A stretch of DNA of 64,000 bases, from positions 164,095,107-164,159,106 of the forward strand of contig NC_037673.1 in assembly GCF_003255815.1 (NCBI RefSeq), given 5' to 3'. The notes below the pieces were generated by a model, which was given only the letters and a program-made list of their open reading frames with translations, had not been told where the DNA came from and made no database searches. This document shows positions 48,666-59,190 of this stretch, in pieces (within the stretch, counting starts at the first letter, position 1; every line of letters starts with the position of its first letter). The translations under genes were made by a program, and so were the position numbers. Source of the DNA: Theropithecus gelada (Eukaryota; Chordata; Mammalia; Primates; Cercopithecidae).

Positions 48666-49655
48666 ATTGTCTGACTGTCTGAATGGTCCAGACACTAAAC
48701 GCGATGGGAGAAATCATCCTGCTCCTTGGCTGTGTCTGAGGGTGTGCATTTTTTCTTCATCCACCTCTAACTGCTGGTGAACACAAATATAAGTCCATTC
48801 GGAATGGCTGTCTGGACACTCCCATATGATAGTGCATAGCGAATTCAAGGTCAAATCTGAAGTCAAAGTCAGACGTCTTTGTTTTTTTTTCCCCTACTGT
48901 ATCAAGACTCTTACCAATTAACTTGAAAAAAGTCACCAAGTTAACAACTCCAGAGGGGAAAAAAGAAAGAAAAAAAAAAAAAGACTCTTCATTTCATCCA
49001 AAGACTCTGAAATGGATTTGCTCACAAAACACCAGGTTTCTTTAGTGACCTCGAGAGACCTTGCCTGTCACACTGAGCAGTATATCATTTCATGGAGGAA
49101 AAAAAAAAAGTTTTACCATGAAAAAATGCTATGTTATATCACAGTGTGACACTATTTAAATATCAAGAGTTGAAGCTTCTATTTAGAAAACGGAAGGCAA
49201 TAAATTGAGTTGCTAATTATTCCAGCTGTGAATATTTTTGGTACGGCTGCAAAATTTTGAAGAGGGCAAAACAGAGGATTTTCCTGTTGTTCATGGCATA
49301 TGCAAATGTAGTGGCAGTCCCCTATGAGCCGCAAGGTTCAGGGATGAGAAACTTTGAAAGCCTATTTTTTCCTGAATCAGACTGGCTTGAGTCGAAGCTT
49401 AGGGAACTATGATATAAAAGGGACTTTTGACTACACTAATTGGATTATTGGCTTCTTGTTTTTCAAACTTGAGAAGTAACAATTTTAAAAATTTTAAGTC
49501 CTATTTTAAAGGAAACAATTCACTTCTCAACCTAAGCATAAATTCTCAACTGGAAGAAGAGAAGAGGCACATTAGTCACATCCCTAGTCCCTTCTCTTCC
49601 TAGGGCACAGTGGATGGGGGTGCCTGCAATTCTCCAATCACCAGGCTAATTAGAA
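48666..49655. other. Unassigned, repeat-free intronic sequence
   Basis: About 1 kb with only short A runs (near 48969 and 49100). It contains CTAATTATT (49213-49221) and ATATGCAAAT (about 49298-49307), which match homeodomain and POU-octamer sites, but such short motifs occur often by chance. Confidence 0.4.
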
Positions 49656-49758
49656 CAACTCATTCATTCAACACATATTTTAAATCAGCTGGGCGCTATG
49701 CTAGGTCAAGGAGATTTAGTAAAGGCTAAAATATACTATACATGGCTCCTGCCCTCAA
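49656..49758 (+). mobile_element. Ancient interspersed repeat, family unresolved (short copy)
   Basis: 'cattcattcaacacatattt', 'gggcgctatgctaggtcaag' and 'catggctcctgccctcaag' match the 5' blocks of the unresolved family. Confidence 0.5.
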
Positions 49759-49759
49759 G

Positions 49760-49978
49760 CCATTAATATCTGCATTTATTGACCATTCACTGGATGTCAA
49801 TCTCAATGCTAAGCATTTCACAAATAAACTCACCCAGTCCCCCTAACAAGCCCATGAAGTAGCGACTATCATTCTCAGCCTCCTAGCAAGGTTAAGTAAC
49901 TTGTCCAAGATCACACAGTGATAAATATAGGAGCCAGGATGCAAACCCTGGTTGTCTCAGTCTAGAATTTGCAGACTT
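49760..49978 (-). mobile_element. MIR, antisense
   Basis: 'atttattgaccattcactgg', 'caaggttaagtaacttgtcc' and 'aagatcacacagtgataaat' are the MIR core complement. Confidence 0.85.
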
Positions 49979-50164
49979 AAAACTGCCTTCTAGGTACCAT
50001 CCTATTGGATTTCTTAAATAATTAAATGAATAATAATCATGATGACGACAACAAAGAAATGTTTCTATGTAGAAAAAGAAGTCTTCTGACTACAAACATC
50101 AGATGTTTACCAATCTATCTCTAAAGTATAGGAGACGTTTACTTTCTATTTTTAAAATTTATAT

Positions 50165-50462
50165 ACTTGACCCAGTGCGGTGGCTCACGCCTGTAATCCT
50201 AGCACTTTGGGAGACTGAGAATGGTGGATCACGAGGTCAGGGGTTTGAGACCAGCCTGGCCAACATGGTGAAACCCCGTCTCTACTGAAAATACAAAAAT
50301 TAGCCAGGCATGGTGGCACATGCTTGTAATCCCAGCTACTTGGGAGGCTGAGGCAGGAGAATCACTTGAACTGGCAGGTGGAGGTTGCAGTGAGTTGAGA
50401 TCAAGCCACTGCACTCCAGCCTGGGTGACAAAGCAAGACTTCGTCTTGGGGGAAAAAAAAAA
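50165..50462 (+). mobile_element. Alu (S/Y type), full length
   Basis: The copy runs from 'gacccagtgcggtggctcac' to a short A tail at 50452-50462. The right arm carries a few-base deletion in 'cacttgaactggcaggtgg'. Confidence 0.93.
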
Positions 50463-52755
50463 TCATATGCTTTTTTTTTTTTGTAATGTGTACATTTTAT
50501 ATTTGCAAACAGGAAAATAAAGACAGAATGCTTAAGCAATCACCTACTTTTGCTACTCAAGTAGGGCTCAGTGGCACAGTATCCATCATTTTTCTCGTTA
50601 TCTCTTCTTTCACCTCATCCTCTATGCTTCTCTCCTTCTGTTTTTGCTTTCTCTCCACGTTCCATGTCTCTGTCTCTGTCTGTCTCAGGACCCTGCCCCT
50701 TGAATTTTGCCTCAACCGGCACCATTCCTTTTCATATTGGAGAGTATATTAATGGTGCCAGAAAGGGTGGTGGTTATTTAACCTCTCTCCAGCTAAATGT
50801 TTTATTATAACTCCTGAAAACCGAATTACAGTAACTTTACATGCTACAGTACCCTTTATAGGCTGCCTCTTTATTAAACTTACTCTTTTAGAGACAATAA
50901 ACCTGATGCTTCAAAGGGCATGGCCAGAACCAGTGAAATGTAATGAAATCTGGAGTTTTCTAGTGCACACCTGATCTCCCTCACTGAGCACCACGCCCCC
51001 GTTCCTGGGGTGTGTGTGCCTCTATCCTTCCCCTGGCTTTTTATCAAATTTCAGACACTGCATGTATGATAGTCAGAATATTTTAGGGATTAATGGGCTG
51101 TGTATCAATGTTTTCATCCGCTCCTCTGAATACCCGTGAGTTTATTTACTGGGGAGGTCAATTTTCTCGGTAGAACAACAGTCGACACCTGGTTTCCCTG
51201 ATAACCAGAGTTGCTCTTTTGCACACAGTGCTACGTTGAGATCATTTAAGACTTTTGCTGTATTTCAAAAACACTTCCTGCTGCAGACTTCGTGAGCAAA
51301 GAACAACATGTCGGTCTGCTCTGTTAGTCATTAGTTGTCCTGGTTAGCTGAGTGGTACACTGTGATGAGATCGTGGGATAGGGGGTGAGAGAGAGAGGAA
51401 GAGAGAAACAGAAAAAAAGCGTTGACCTTTGGAGTTGAGGCAGCACACTTATTTGTGTAGTACATTTCTGTTTCACAGCCCTGCTAGGATTTTCCCCTGG
51501 GAATAAAGCCAAAACAACAGAAAATAAGGTGATCCCCTTGGTTGCAAGCTGCAAAATGGGACTTGGTGTAAAGGAATTTTATGTATGTGTTTGTTTGTTT
51601 CTCTGGTGTGATTTAAGGTTAATGACTAAGTTTACTCGTGATTGACTCAGAGAAAAGGCAAAAACAAGAAAAAGAAAAGAAATCTTTTGTTGGAGCCTCA
51701 GGTAGCTTAGCCAGCGTCCGCTTCTCAAACCTACCACTCTAGATTCGTCAAGCTCCTTCTGTATCATAAGAATAAAATAAAAATTCACAGCCTTTTGGAT
51801 TGGTGGGGGCTCTTCTTGCATGGATCTTATGCATGAGGTTTTTTTGTTTGTTAGGTTTCTTTTTAAAATCTTTCATGATTGTTTAATCAGAGACAATGCA
51901 TGCCCTTAATTTTCTAAGCCAATTTGAAGCAGAAACCTGGTTAACCAAGATTCTGCCTGAAATCCATATCTTTGCTGTCGTGTAAAGCATATGGGAGAAT
52001 GGCTGTTCAGCTTTTAGGTGTGCTTCTCAGTTTTTATTAAATGGTTTTGTTTTCACATGAGGAAAAGTGATGACATTTACCAAAAAGATTGATAGTTTAG
52101 GGTGAAGTGATGATCCCTGTATTCTTAAGAAGTCACAGGAATGTAGGATACAGAGCTGAGAACGCAGAGCCTTTGCCTCACTATTCCATCCCAAGCCCCT
52201 AACCTGTGCCTGACAGAATGCTGGGTGCTATGACCAAAGCTCTCATCCCCCACCATGACATGACTGGGAAGGGAAAGAAGTGTGTGAGCTCCTCTTTTAT
52301 TTTTTGTAAGACATCAAGGACTGGTTTTCTCTATCTCTTGGAGTGTTAGCAAACTCCAAGGACAGCACTTTGGGGGCCCCTCATTTGCCTTTCCTTTCCA
52401 AGGCACAAGTGGCCAATTCTGAGAGCAATTGAGTTGTGCTTGAAAAATGTCAAGTGCATTTGGAAACTACACATTTTTGCTGACGCCTGGAGTCCCGAGC
52501 TGAGCTACTTCCATGACCGACCGCTGGGAAGAAGTTCAGTTGGGGCATCACAAATGATTCATCTGAACACAATGAGCAGGCCCCTGAGGGGGAGAAGCTG
52601 TCTTAATAGCCGGTTCAGGGAAAAATCAGGAGAAGTCCCCTAAGCTCTCTTGGTCCTCCCTGTGACCATCTGGCCAGACCATTACCTTGTGGGTCTTGCT
52701 TCATTTTATTTGATTTTCTAGCAGCATGTGACTGGAATCCTTGGGTGAATCAAAC
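50463..52755. other. Unassigned, repeat-poor intronic sequence
   Basis: About 2.3 kb with no transposon or gene I recognise. Confidence 0.4.
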
Positions 52756-52759
52756 CTTG

Positions 52760-53005
52760 CATTTTTTTTTTCAATTTTTTGTTATGAAAATGTTCAAACA
52801 TACAGAAAACTTGGAATAGTACCATGTGAGAATAACCACCTGGTTTCAACAATTGCTATCATTTTGCCACATTTGCCTTATCTATTTTTATAGAGCTTAA
52901 GAGATAGAGATCTTTTTGCTGAATCTTTTGAAAGGAAGTTGCAGACTTCATGAAACTTCACCTAAAGATGCCCACATTCAAAGCTTACATTAAAAAATAT
53001 ATATC
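52760..53005 (-). mobile_element. Old L1 (L1M-type) 3' UTR fragment, antisense
   Basis: 'tatgaaaatgttcaaacata', 'ctggtttcaacaattgctat' and 'cattttgccacatttgcctt' are the complement of an old L1 3' UTR. Confidence 0.55.
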
Positions 53006-53128
53006 TACTAACAATCTGGTGTGTCCTCTGCAAGTAAGATGCATTTGGAAGGGCATAAAAATGATTCAGGTAGAATTTCTTAAATGTTAATGTACGCTAG
53101 AATCAGCCAGGGAGCTTCTTTGCTTCCT

Positions 53129-53444
53129 TTTTTTTTTTTTTTTTTTTTTTTTTTTGAGATAGAGTTTCCTTCTTGTTGTCCAGTCTGGAGCGCAATGGCA
53201 CAGTCTCAGCTCACTACAACCTCCGCCTCCTGGGTTCAAGTAATTCCCCTGCCTCAGCCTCCCAAGTAGCTGGGATTACAGGTGCCCACCACCACACCTG
53301 GCTACTTTTTTTTGTATTTTTTACAGAGATGGGATTTCACCATGTTGGCCAGGCTGGTCTCAAATCCCTGGCCTCAAATGATTCGCCTGCCTCGGCCTCC
53401 CAAAGTGCTGGGATTACAGGCATGAGCCACCGTGCCCGGCCACT
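53129..53444 (-). mobile_element. Alu (S type), antisense
   Basis: A T run of about 28 bases leads into 'gagatagagtttccttcttg' and the complement of both Alu arms, ending 'caccgtgcccggcc'. The imperfect duplication agggagcttctt/aggaagcttctt flanks it (53109-53120 and 53445-53456). It is the only antisense Alu in the window. Confidence 0.95.
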
Positions 53445-53456
53445 AGGAAGCTTCTT

Positions 53457-54088
53457 AATCAATATACTCCCAGACCCTATCCTCATACCTGGATAGGGCC
53501 CAGGATTTGGTACTGTTTTTAACACTGAGGGCTGCGTTAAAAACAGTACAAATTCCTGGGACCAGGTGATCACTTGAGTACTGTGTTAAAAACAGTACAA
53601 ATTCCAGGTATTTATGGGACACAGTCTGAAGATCACTTCTATCGAATCTTTCTCTTTTTGTTTGCTAACTTTAATCTTCTAAAGATTAGTGACACCAGGG
53701 TGTAACTGTATCATGGGAGAAATAGGATTCTACTTATCATTGTTTTTTTGTTTAATCATTTTAAACCCCAGAAACTAGAAGGAAGGGAGATGATAACTAA
53801 ACGGGTTTCTTTTAGCTGCGATCATCACAGACACCACAGTGCCAATGAGCGGCCTGAGAGATACATCCTGCGAGGGCTTATGCAGTGCTGAAAAGTATGC
53901 AGGTTGTTTTTCTGTGGAGGGATCTGGCCTTGCATGTGTAAATATAGACTCTTGCCTGCATGTACATATGCAAACTTGTAAATCTGTTTGGCAAACAGGC
54001 ATCAACACGGCAGGAGGAGCCTATTTTAAAATTAAAAATGTTCACAGCACTATTCTTTTAGCATTCATTATTTTGGTCTTGGAAAAGG
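53457..54088. other. Unassigned sequence with direct and inverted short repeats
   Basis: It contains the element gttaaaaacagta in inverted (53511-53523) and direct copies (53536 and 53585), and the first copy of a duplicated segment at 53684-53740. No gene is visible. Confidence 0.5.
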
Positions 54089-54089
54089 T

Positions 54090-54700
54090 TGTAAGTTATT
54101 TATTTAACAAAGATTTGTTGAGTTCCCCCACTGTAAGCCAGGCTCTATTTTAGGTGATAGGATACAGCATGAAAAAAATAATTATTTTAAACTTTATTGA
54201 AATTCAGTTCTAACGAGAGGGACAGAAAATATGTAATATGCAAATATACATATGCATTTAATGAAGAAAAATAAGGCAGTTATGACAGGGCAGATAGTAA
54301 AAGAAACTGAAGGGGTCCAGGAAGATCTCTCTGAGAAAGTGCTATGAGAGCAGAGATTGAAGGAACAAGTTGTGCAGATATTTCCAGGCAGAAGGAACGG
54401 TAAGTGCAAAGACCCTGAGGCAAGAAGATGTGATATGATGGGAACAGTAAAAGGACAATATGATGGATGGAGTAAGGGAGGATGACAGCAGTGGAAGCTT
54501 CAGTGGGAGAGGTAGCCAGAGGGCAGATCATGCAGAGTTGTAGGTCATGAGAAAGACACCTGATTTTATTCTCAATGTTATTAGAAGCCTTTGTCAGGGA
54601 GAAAGGGTGCTTTGTTTGATGACATGTGACCTAAGCTGACTTTATTTTTAGAAGAAAGTGTAGAAAATGGACTAAATTGTCAAGGGAACATTTTTAGGAT
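54090..54700 (+). mobile_element. Ancient interspersed repeat, family unresolved (copy G, long)
   Basis: 'ccactgtaagccaggctcta', 'aggaagatctctctgagaaa', 'tttccaggcagaaggaacgg', 'taagtgcaaagaccctgagg' and 'gagttgtaggtcatgagaaa' occur in family order. A further short piece follows at about 54845-54990. Confidence 0.65.
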
Positions 54701-55066
54701 TTCACGAAGAGGTGCCATATGCAAGATATAATCATAGCCTTACATGTTTCTTATAAATGAGTATGAAAAATAACATTAAAGCCAATTTAAACTTCTTAAT
54801 TTTCACCATGTTGCTCTCATGTTGCTAAAACATTACTATTTTCAAGTTATTTATTCTGTCCACAAATATGACTGATACCCAGGCACTAATGTTTCCACTC
54901 TAGAGATAACAGGAGTAAGGAATATATACCAGTTCAAGTGTCCAGGAGTTCACATTCTGGTTGGGGATAGACACATTTAAAATAATATATATAGAGAGAG
55001 AGATTAATAACACCAGGATATAACTGTATCATGGGAGAAATAAGTTTCTATTTATAAATAGAATCT

Positions 55067-55068
<2 letters not shown>

Positions 55069-55110
<42 letters not shown>

Positions 55111-55119
55111 TAGATAGAT
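55069..55119. repeat. Compound (GATA)n(GACA)3(GATA)n microsatellite
   Basis: A GATA run is interrupted by three GACA units and then returns to GATA. Confidence 0.96.
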
Positions 55120-56155
55120 TTGTGAGTGCACAAAGTGATGGAGGCCATGTTAGAATAGATTCCCCAGGTAGGTGGTTAGAAGTTGGGTAGGAGTTAGCTA
55201 GGATGGGTTAGGTGAGACAGAACAGAAAAAGCCATTTGATTCAACTGAGCGGGCTTGTTAAAAGAAAGTGTGTCTTTTTGTATGGCTGAAGCATGAGTGC
55301 ACAGGAGCTGAGAACACTGATTAGAAACAAGGGTCCAAAAATGGGTAGTGGTTATAGAGAGGCTGGTTCCATGTTGAAACTTAGGTCTCCCCTTTCAGGC
55401 ATGGAAGAATAACCATGGATTTGTAAGCCAGAGCACACTGGCATTGTGACTTGGGAAGGAAAAGGCAGGAAGGCTAAAGGATGGGGTTGGTGGGTGAGGT
55501 TTTCAGAAATGAAATTGATGGGATTCGTTAAGCTATTGGATGGGGAAAGGCAAGGGAAAAGGAGGAAGTTCCTTGGGTAACTGGGAGTAAAGGAAGTCCA
55601 GGAGGGGTGGACTTGGGCGTGTAAAGGAATATAGTCTGAGTTTGGTTGTGACTTGTTCAAGATAGCTGTGAAATGTAGAAGACAAGCTACCCAATGCACA
55701 ACGGGATGTGGGTCAGGAGCTAAGGAGTCATGAGCTAGATAGAAATGGAGCTTTGGAGACTCCAGACCCATCAGTGGTGGCTGAAGCCCTAGAAATTGGC
55801 AAGATCACTGAGGATGCGAGAACTGGAACTCGTATGTTCTCACTCATTAGTGACTCCTTACAATGTCTTTACGTTCCTTTGTTTTCATTTGATTTCCTAT
55901 TTTCAACACTCACTCTGGGAGAATTGTGTAAGAAATAAATTTGAAGGAGTCCTAAATCAAATTCCGAGGTTTCTCTGTCACCCTGGCTTTCTGCTGTGGA
56001 TATGTTCTAGTGTTGTTATAAGGCAGCAGACTATTATTTAGTGACTTAGAGAACTCTTCAGGTGTTTGTTCAACATTTGCCAAGCCTTAAATTAAAATCT
56101 ACATTTCAGGCTCCTTATGTAGCTCTGAAGAATTAATACTAAAAGCTACTCACAT
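55120..56155. other. Unassigned intronic sequence
   Basis: G/A-rich on the + strand in the first half. The minus-strand frame at 55352-55771 has no recognisable similarity. No repeat is named. Confidence 0.4.
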
Positions 56156-56157
56156 GG

Positions 56158-56395
56158 GCTGACACTTACTATGAGACACACCTTGGTTAAGTGCTTTTGC
56201 TACGTAATCCTGCATGATATTATAGGATTAGTGATGCTTTTCCTACACAGTGTTGCAATCCTCACAGTAAGCAGTTATGAGGTACCTGTACTCTTATTAC
56301 CTCTGTTTTACAAATGAGGAGATGGAGGTTCTCAAAAGCAGTGTTAGGTACTTGTCGGAAATGGCACGACCAGGAAGGACTACCAAGGTCTGTCC
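56158..56395 (-). mobile_element. MIR, antisense
   Basis: 'gacacttactatgagacaca', 'cctctgttttacaaatgagg' and 'gagatggaggttctcaaaag' are the MIR core complement. Confidence 0.75.
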
Positions 56396-56809
56396 TGTGA
56401 TACAGTGCTGTCATGAACACCATGCTTACTGCCTCCTCTTCCAAAACACCATTTTAAAATGGAGCACTAAAAGAGAGCCGTTGGAAAAGGAGTCCAAAGT
56501 CTTAGTTATGGAATCAAACTTCTAAGCTTTATTTTAACGTTAACTATGTTAAATAATTCACTAATCAGATACTCATTTTCTGACATGATTGTCAGTCGTA
56601 TTGGGTTTGTTTGATCTCTGTGAAGGATTAAAATACTTTCAAGGTTTTATCTGGAATCAGCCAAGATACAAATATTTGTAATGACAGCAGTCCTGCCTTA
56701 GAAGCCCACTGGGAAAGTCTGCTGGCCCCCAGAGGCAAGGCAGTGTGGTGTAGTAGGTCTGATTAGAGCTTCTAGAGGGTCTAACTGGATGTAAATAATT
56801 TTTTTTTTT
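56396..56809. other. Unassigned intronic sequence
   Basis: I see nothing recognisable. Confidence 0.4.
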
Positions 56810-56811
56810 TA

Positions 56812-57002
56812 AGTCAGGCAGACTAGAGCTTGAGCCCTAATGACCCTGCTTACCAACTCCAAGCATCAGTTTTCTCATCTGTAAAATTGAGGTAATAATA
56901 GTACCCACTTCCTGGGGTTAATGTGAGGTTTAGTTGCAAGTGAAACATGTAGCATCGTAACTGACACATTGTAAGTGGCCAATAAACTAAGTAGCACCTA
57001 CG
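56812..57002 (+). mobile_element. MIR
   Basis: 'aagcatcagttttctcatct', 'gtaaaattgaggtaataata' and 'agtggccaataaactaagta' are MIR blocks in sense order. Confidence 0.8.
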
Positions 57003-57084
57003 GAAGAGGTGAAGAGAAAGGAAATAACTGTAGTAACATTTTGAAACCTTAGAATTGCAGCTGAGTAAAACTACAAGGTAATGA

Positions 57085-57232
57085 GAGGACTCATTCATTC
57101 ATTCACTCATTCATTCACTAAAATCCCCCTCTGCATGTTGGGCTCGATGTGGGTACTGGGAACATAGAACAAACAAGGTACAAAATAAGACATAGACTGT
57201 GGCCTCCAGCTGCTCAGACTCTAGCATTTACT
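57085..57232 (+). mobile_element. Ancient interspersed repeat, family unresolved (short copy)
   Basis: A (CATT)n start, then 'gggctcgatgtgggtactgg', 'acaaacaaggtacaaaataa' and 'ctccagctgctcagactcta' match the family 5' blocks. Confidence 0.45.
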
Positions 57233-57635
57233 TAACTCCTGCCTGAAACCCCGCTACGTATTTCCTGGAAGACAAGTCATCGTTTTAAACAAGGTCTAGC
57301 AAGTCACATTTGAAGTCTTAGGAGTGGCATGTATAAGAAAGAATCGTCAGAGAATTAATGGTCCTTCCTTAAAGTGCCCGTGGAGTGACAGACTCCTGAC
57401 CCTGAGGAGGAGCTATATCCTCTTCTACACTGCCTGTTCTACCATATGGTTCTGTGGTGTGGTTGTCACACCACAGCTCTGGCTAACATGGACACCTACT
57501 CAATCGATAGGCAAAGACGATTCCAAAGAACTAATCATGATCACATGACCTGGAGAAGGCATCTCAGAACAGGAATCAGGATTTCAGGGGAGGTGAAAAT
57601 AGAACAACAAGGGTGAGACAGTGTAGGGTAACATG
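57233..57635. other. Unassigned sequence with a hairpin
   Basis: It contains a perfect hairpin with 10 bp arms at 57452-57476 (ctgtggtgtg / cacaccacag, 5 nt loop). No repeat is recognised. Confidence 0.45.
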
Positions 57636-57738
57636 TAAGCACACAGGTTTTATCGAAAGACAGAGCTCTGGGTCTCAGTCCTCAGACAGTTGCTTGGTTT
57701 CTTCAAGCCTAATATCTCCCATCTAAAATGGAGATATT

Positions 57739-58138
57739 CTGCCATAAAAATCGAATGAAATAATGGCTTTTGCAGCAACTTGGATGGAACTGGAGGCCAT
57801 TGTTCTAAGTGAAATAACTCAGGAACGGAAAACCAAACATCATATATTCTCACTTATAAGTGGGAGCTAAGCTATGAGGGTGCAAAGGCATAAGAATAAT
57901 ATAATAAACTTTGGAGACTTGGAAGGAATGGTGGAGGGGGCGAGGGATAAAAGGCTACATATCAGGTATAGTGGACACTGCTCTGATGACAGGTGCACCA
58001 AAATCTCAGAAATCACTGCTAAAGAACTTGTCCATGTAATCACAAAACAGCTGTACCCCCAAAACTATTGAAATTTTTAAAAAGAATATATCTGGATTAC
58101 AGAAAGAAAAAATTAGAAATTTTAAAAAATAATAAAAT
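57739..58138 (+). mobile_element. L1 (L1PB-like) 3' end, sense
   Basis: The end of ORF2 ('gcagcaacttggatggaact') and a 3' UTR with 'gcaccaaaatctcagaaatc' and an A-rich end. The exact 14 bp duplication aaaatggagatatt flanks it (57725-57738 and 58139-58152). Confidence 0.9.
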
Positions 58139-58217
58139 AAAATGGAGATATTAAAACATTTAGTTTTTCAATAGTTGTGACAATACATTTCAAGTACCTT
58201 TCAATAGTAGGTATCTA

Positions 58218-58413
58218 GCTCTATCCATGTTCCTGCAAAGGACATGATCTCACTATTTTCATGGCTGCATAATATTCCATGGTGTATACATGCCACATTT
58301 TCTTTACCTGGGTGACAACATAATCTGTACATCAAATGCCAGTGACACAAGTATACCTATATAACAAACCTGCACATGTACCCATGAACCCAAAATAAAA
58401 GTTTTTTTTTTTA
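58218..58413 (+). mobile_element. 5'-inverted short L1
   Basis: 58218 to about 58305 is the ORF2 end in antisense ('catggctgcataatattcca'). From about 58306 the 3' UTR runs in sense ('ataatctgtacatcaaatgc', 'aacctgcacatgtacccatg'). The 15 bp duplication aatagtaggtatcta / aatagtgggtatcta flanks the whole (58203-58217 and 58414-58428), showing one event. Confidence 0.92.
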
Positions 58414-58750
58414 AATAGTGGGTATCTAATATGTGAAAACGCTTAGCATCCTCAACCTCATCATCTCTGAGGAGGTGACAGTCATTCAGTTTCCATATTT
58501 GTTTTGAATGTTTTGCAGATTGTTGTGGAAGATAACAACTAGATGCGTATGTGAAAGGAGCAAATTATGCACATTTGTGGAATTAATTTATGTCATCATT
58601 GAATGTAATGTTCGCCCCTTCTTCACTCCAGCGTAAGCTTAGTTAACTAGGATTATGCTAGGACTAGATAGACCAGGGTGGAAGAAAAACAGCTAAAGGT
58701 TGCTCCTTGGCTACCCACGGCCACTCTGACTGTTTCCCTTTTCCTGGCAG

Positions 58751-58989
58751 GCACTTCCTCTTCAAGACCTCCTCCGGGAGCACTCCGTTGTTTAGCAGCT
58801 CTTCCCCAGGATACCCTTTGACCTCAGGAACGGTTTACACGCCCCCGCCCCGCCTGCTGCCCAGGAATACTTTCTCCAGGAAGGCTTTCAAGCTGAAGAA
58901 GCCCTCCAAGTACTGCAGCTGGAAATGTGCCGCCCTCTCTGCCATCGCCGCGGCCCTCCTCTTGGCTATTTTGCTGGCGTATTTCATAG
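58751..58989 (+). CDS. TENM2: TENM2 (teneurin-2) internal exon with the transmembrane segment
   Basis: The exon continues teneurin-2 directly from the one at 18576-18810: the joined codon CG/G gives Arg, then HFLFKTSSGS. It is bounded by TTCCTGGCAG and GTAAGT and leaves a single G for the next exon (phase 1). It encodes 79 whole codons: a Ser/Gly/Pro-rich stretch (SSSSPGYPLTSG), a PPPRLLPR motif, a basic juxtamembrane stretch RKAFKLKKPSK, two cysteines in CSWKC just before the membrane, and a hydrophobic run AALSAIAAALLLAILLAYFI at 58929-58988 that is the single signal-anchor helix. The extracellular EGF repeats, NHL, YD shell and toxin-like C-terminus of the family lie downstream, outside the window. 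An open frame continues upstream of the acceptor to an ATG at 58707, but that part is intron. The cysteines beside the helix could be acylated, which is inference only. Confidence 0.97.
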
Positions 58990-59188
58990 GTAAGTCAGGG
59001 CGGCCTCATTCAGCAACGCTGGGGGTGACAACGTGGGGGAGAGGCCATGGACTTGTGAATCTAGAGCCCCTCTGATGTCTGTACAGTTTGCTTCTTGGCT
59101 CCTGAAAGATGTGATAATGAGTGATGGATGGAGGTGATTTTTTCCCTCCTGAAATCTACTTCAATCTGATGAGTTTCTCCTTCATGTT

Positions 59189-59190
<2 letters not shown>

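Larger units (their letters stand above)
57638..58470 (+). mobile_element. MIR-like element split by two L1 insertions
   Basis: The left part ('gctctgggtctcagtcctca', 'cccatctaaaatggagatat') breaks at 57738, resumes at 58139 and breaks again at 58217, resuming at 58414 ('tgaaaacgcttagcatcctc'). The MIR call on this diverged host copy is tentative. The two insertions themselves are clear. Confidence 0.5.
18811..58750 (+). other. TENM2: TENM2 intron between the two visible exons
   Basis: This 39,940 bp intron runs from the GTAAGT donor to the TTCCTGGCAG acceptor with a pyrimidine-rich tract in front of it. I see no other exon with paired splice sites and a teneurin reading frame. Its recognisable content is transposable-element sequence and microsatellites, listed separately. 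The rest is unassigned intronic DNA. Confidence 0.93.

Noticed and set aside
58707..59075. A 122-codon + strand open frame with its own ATG around the transmembrane exon
   Set aside because: Only 58751-58989 is exon. The ATG and the tail after 58989 are intron read through the splice sites, so this is not an independent small protein.
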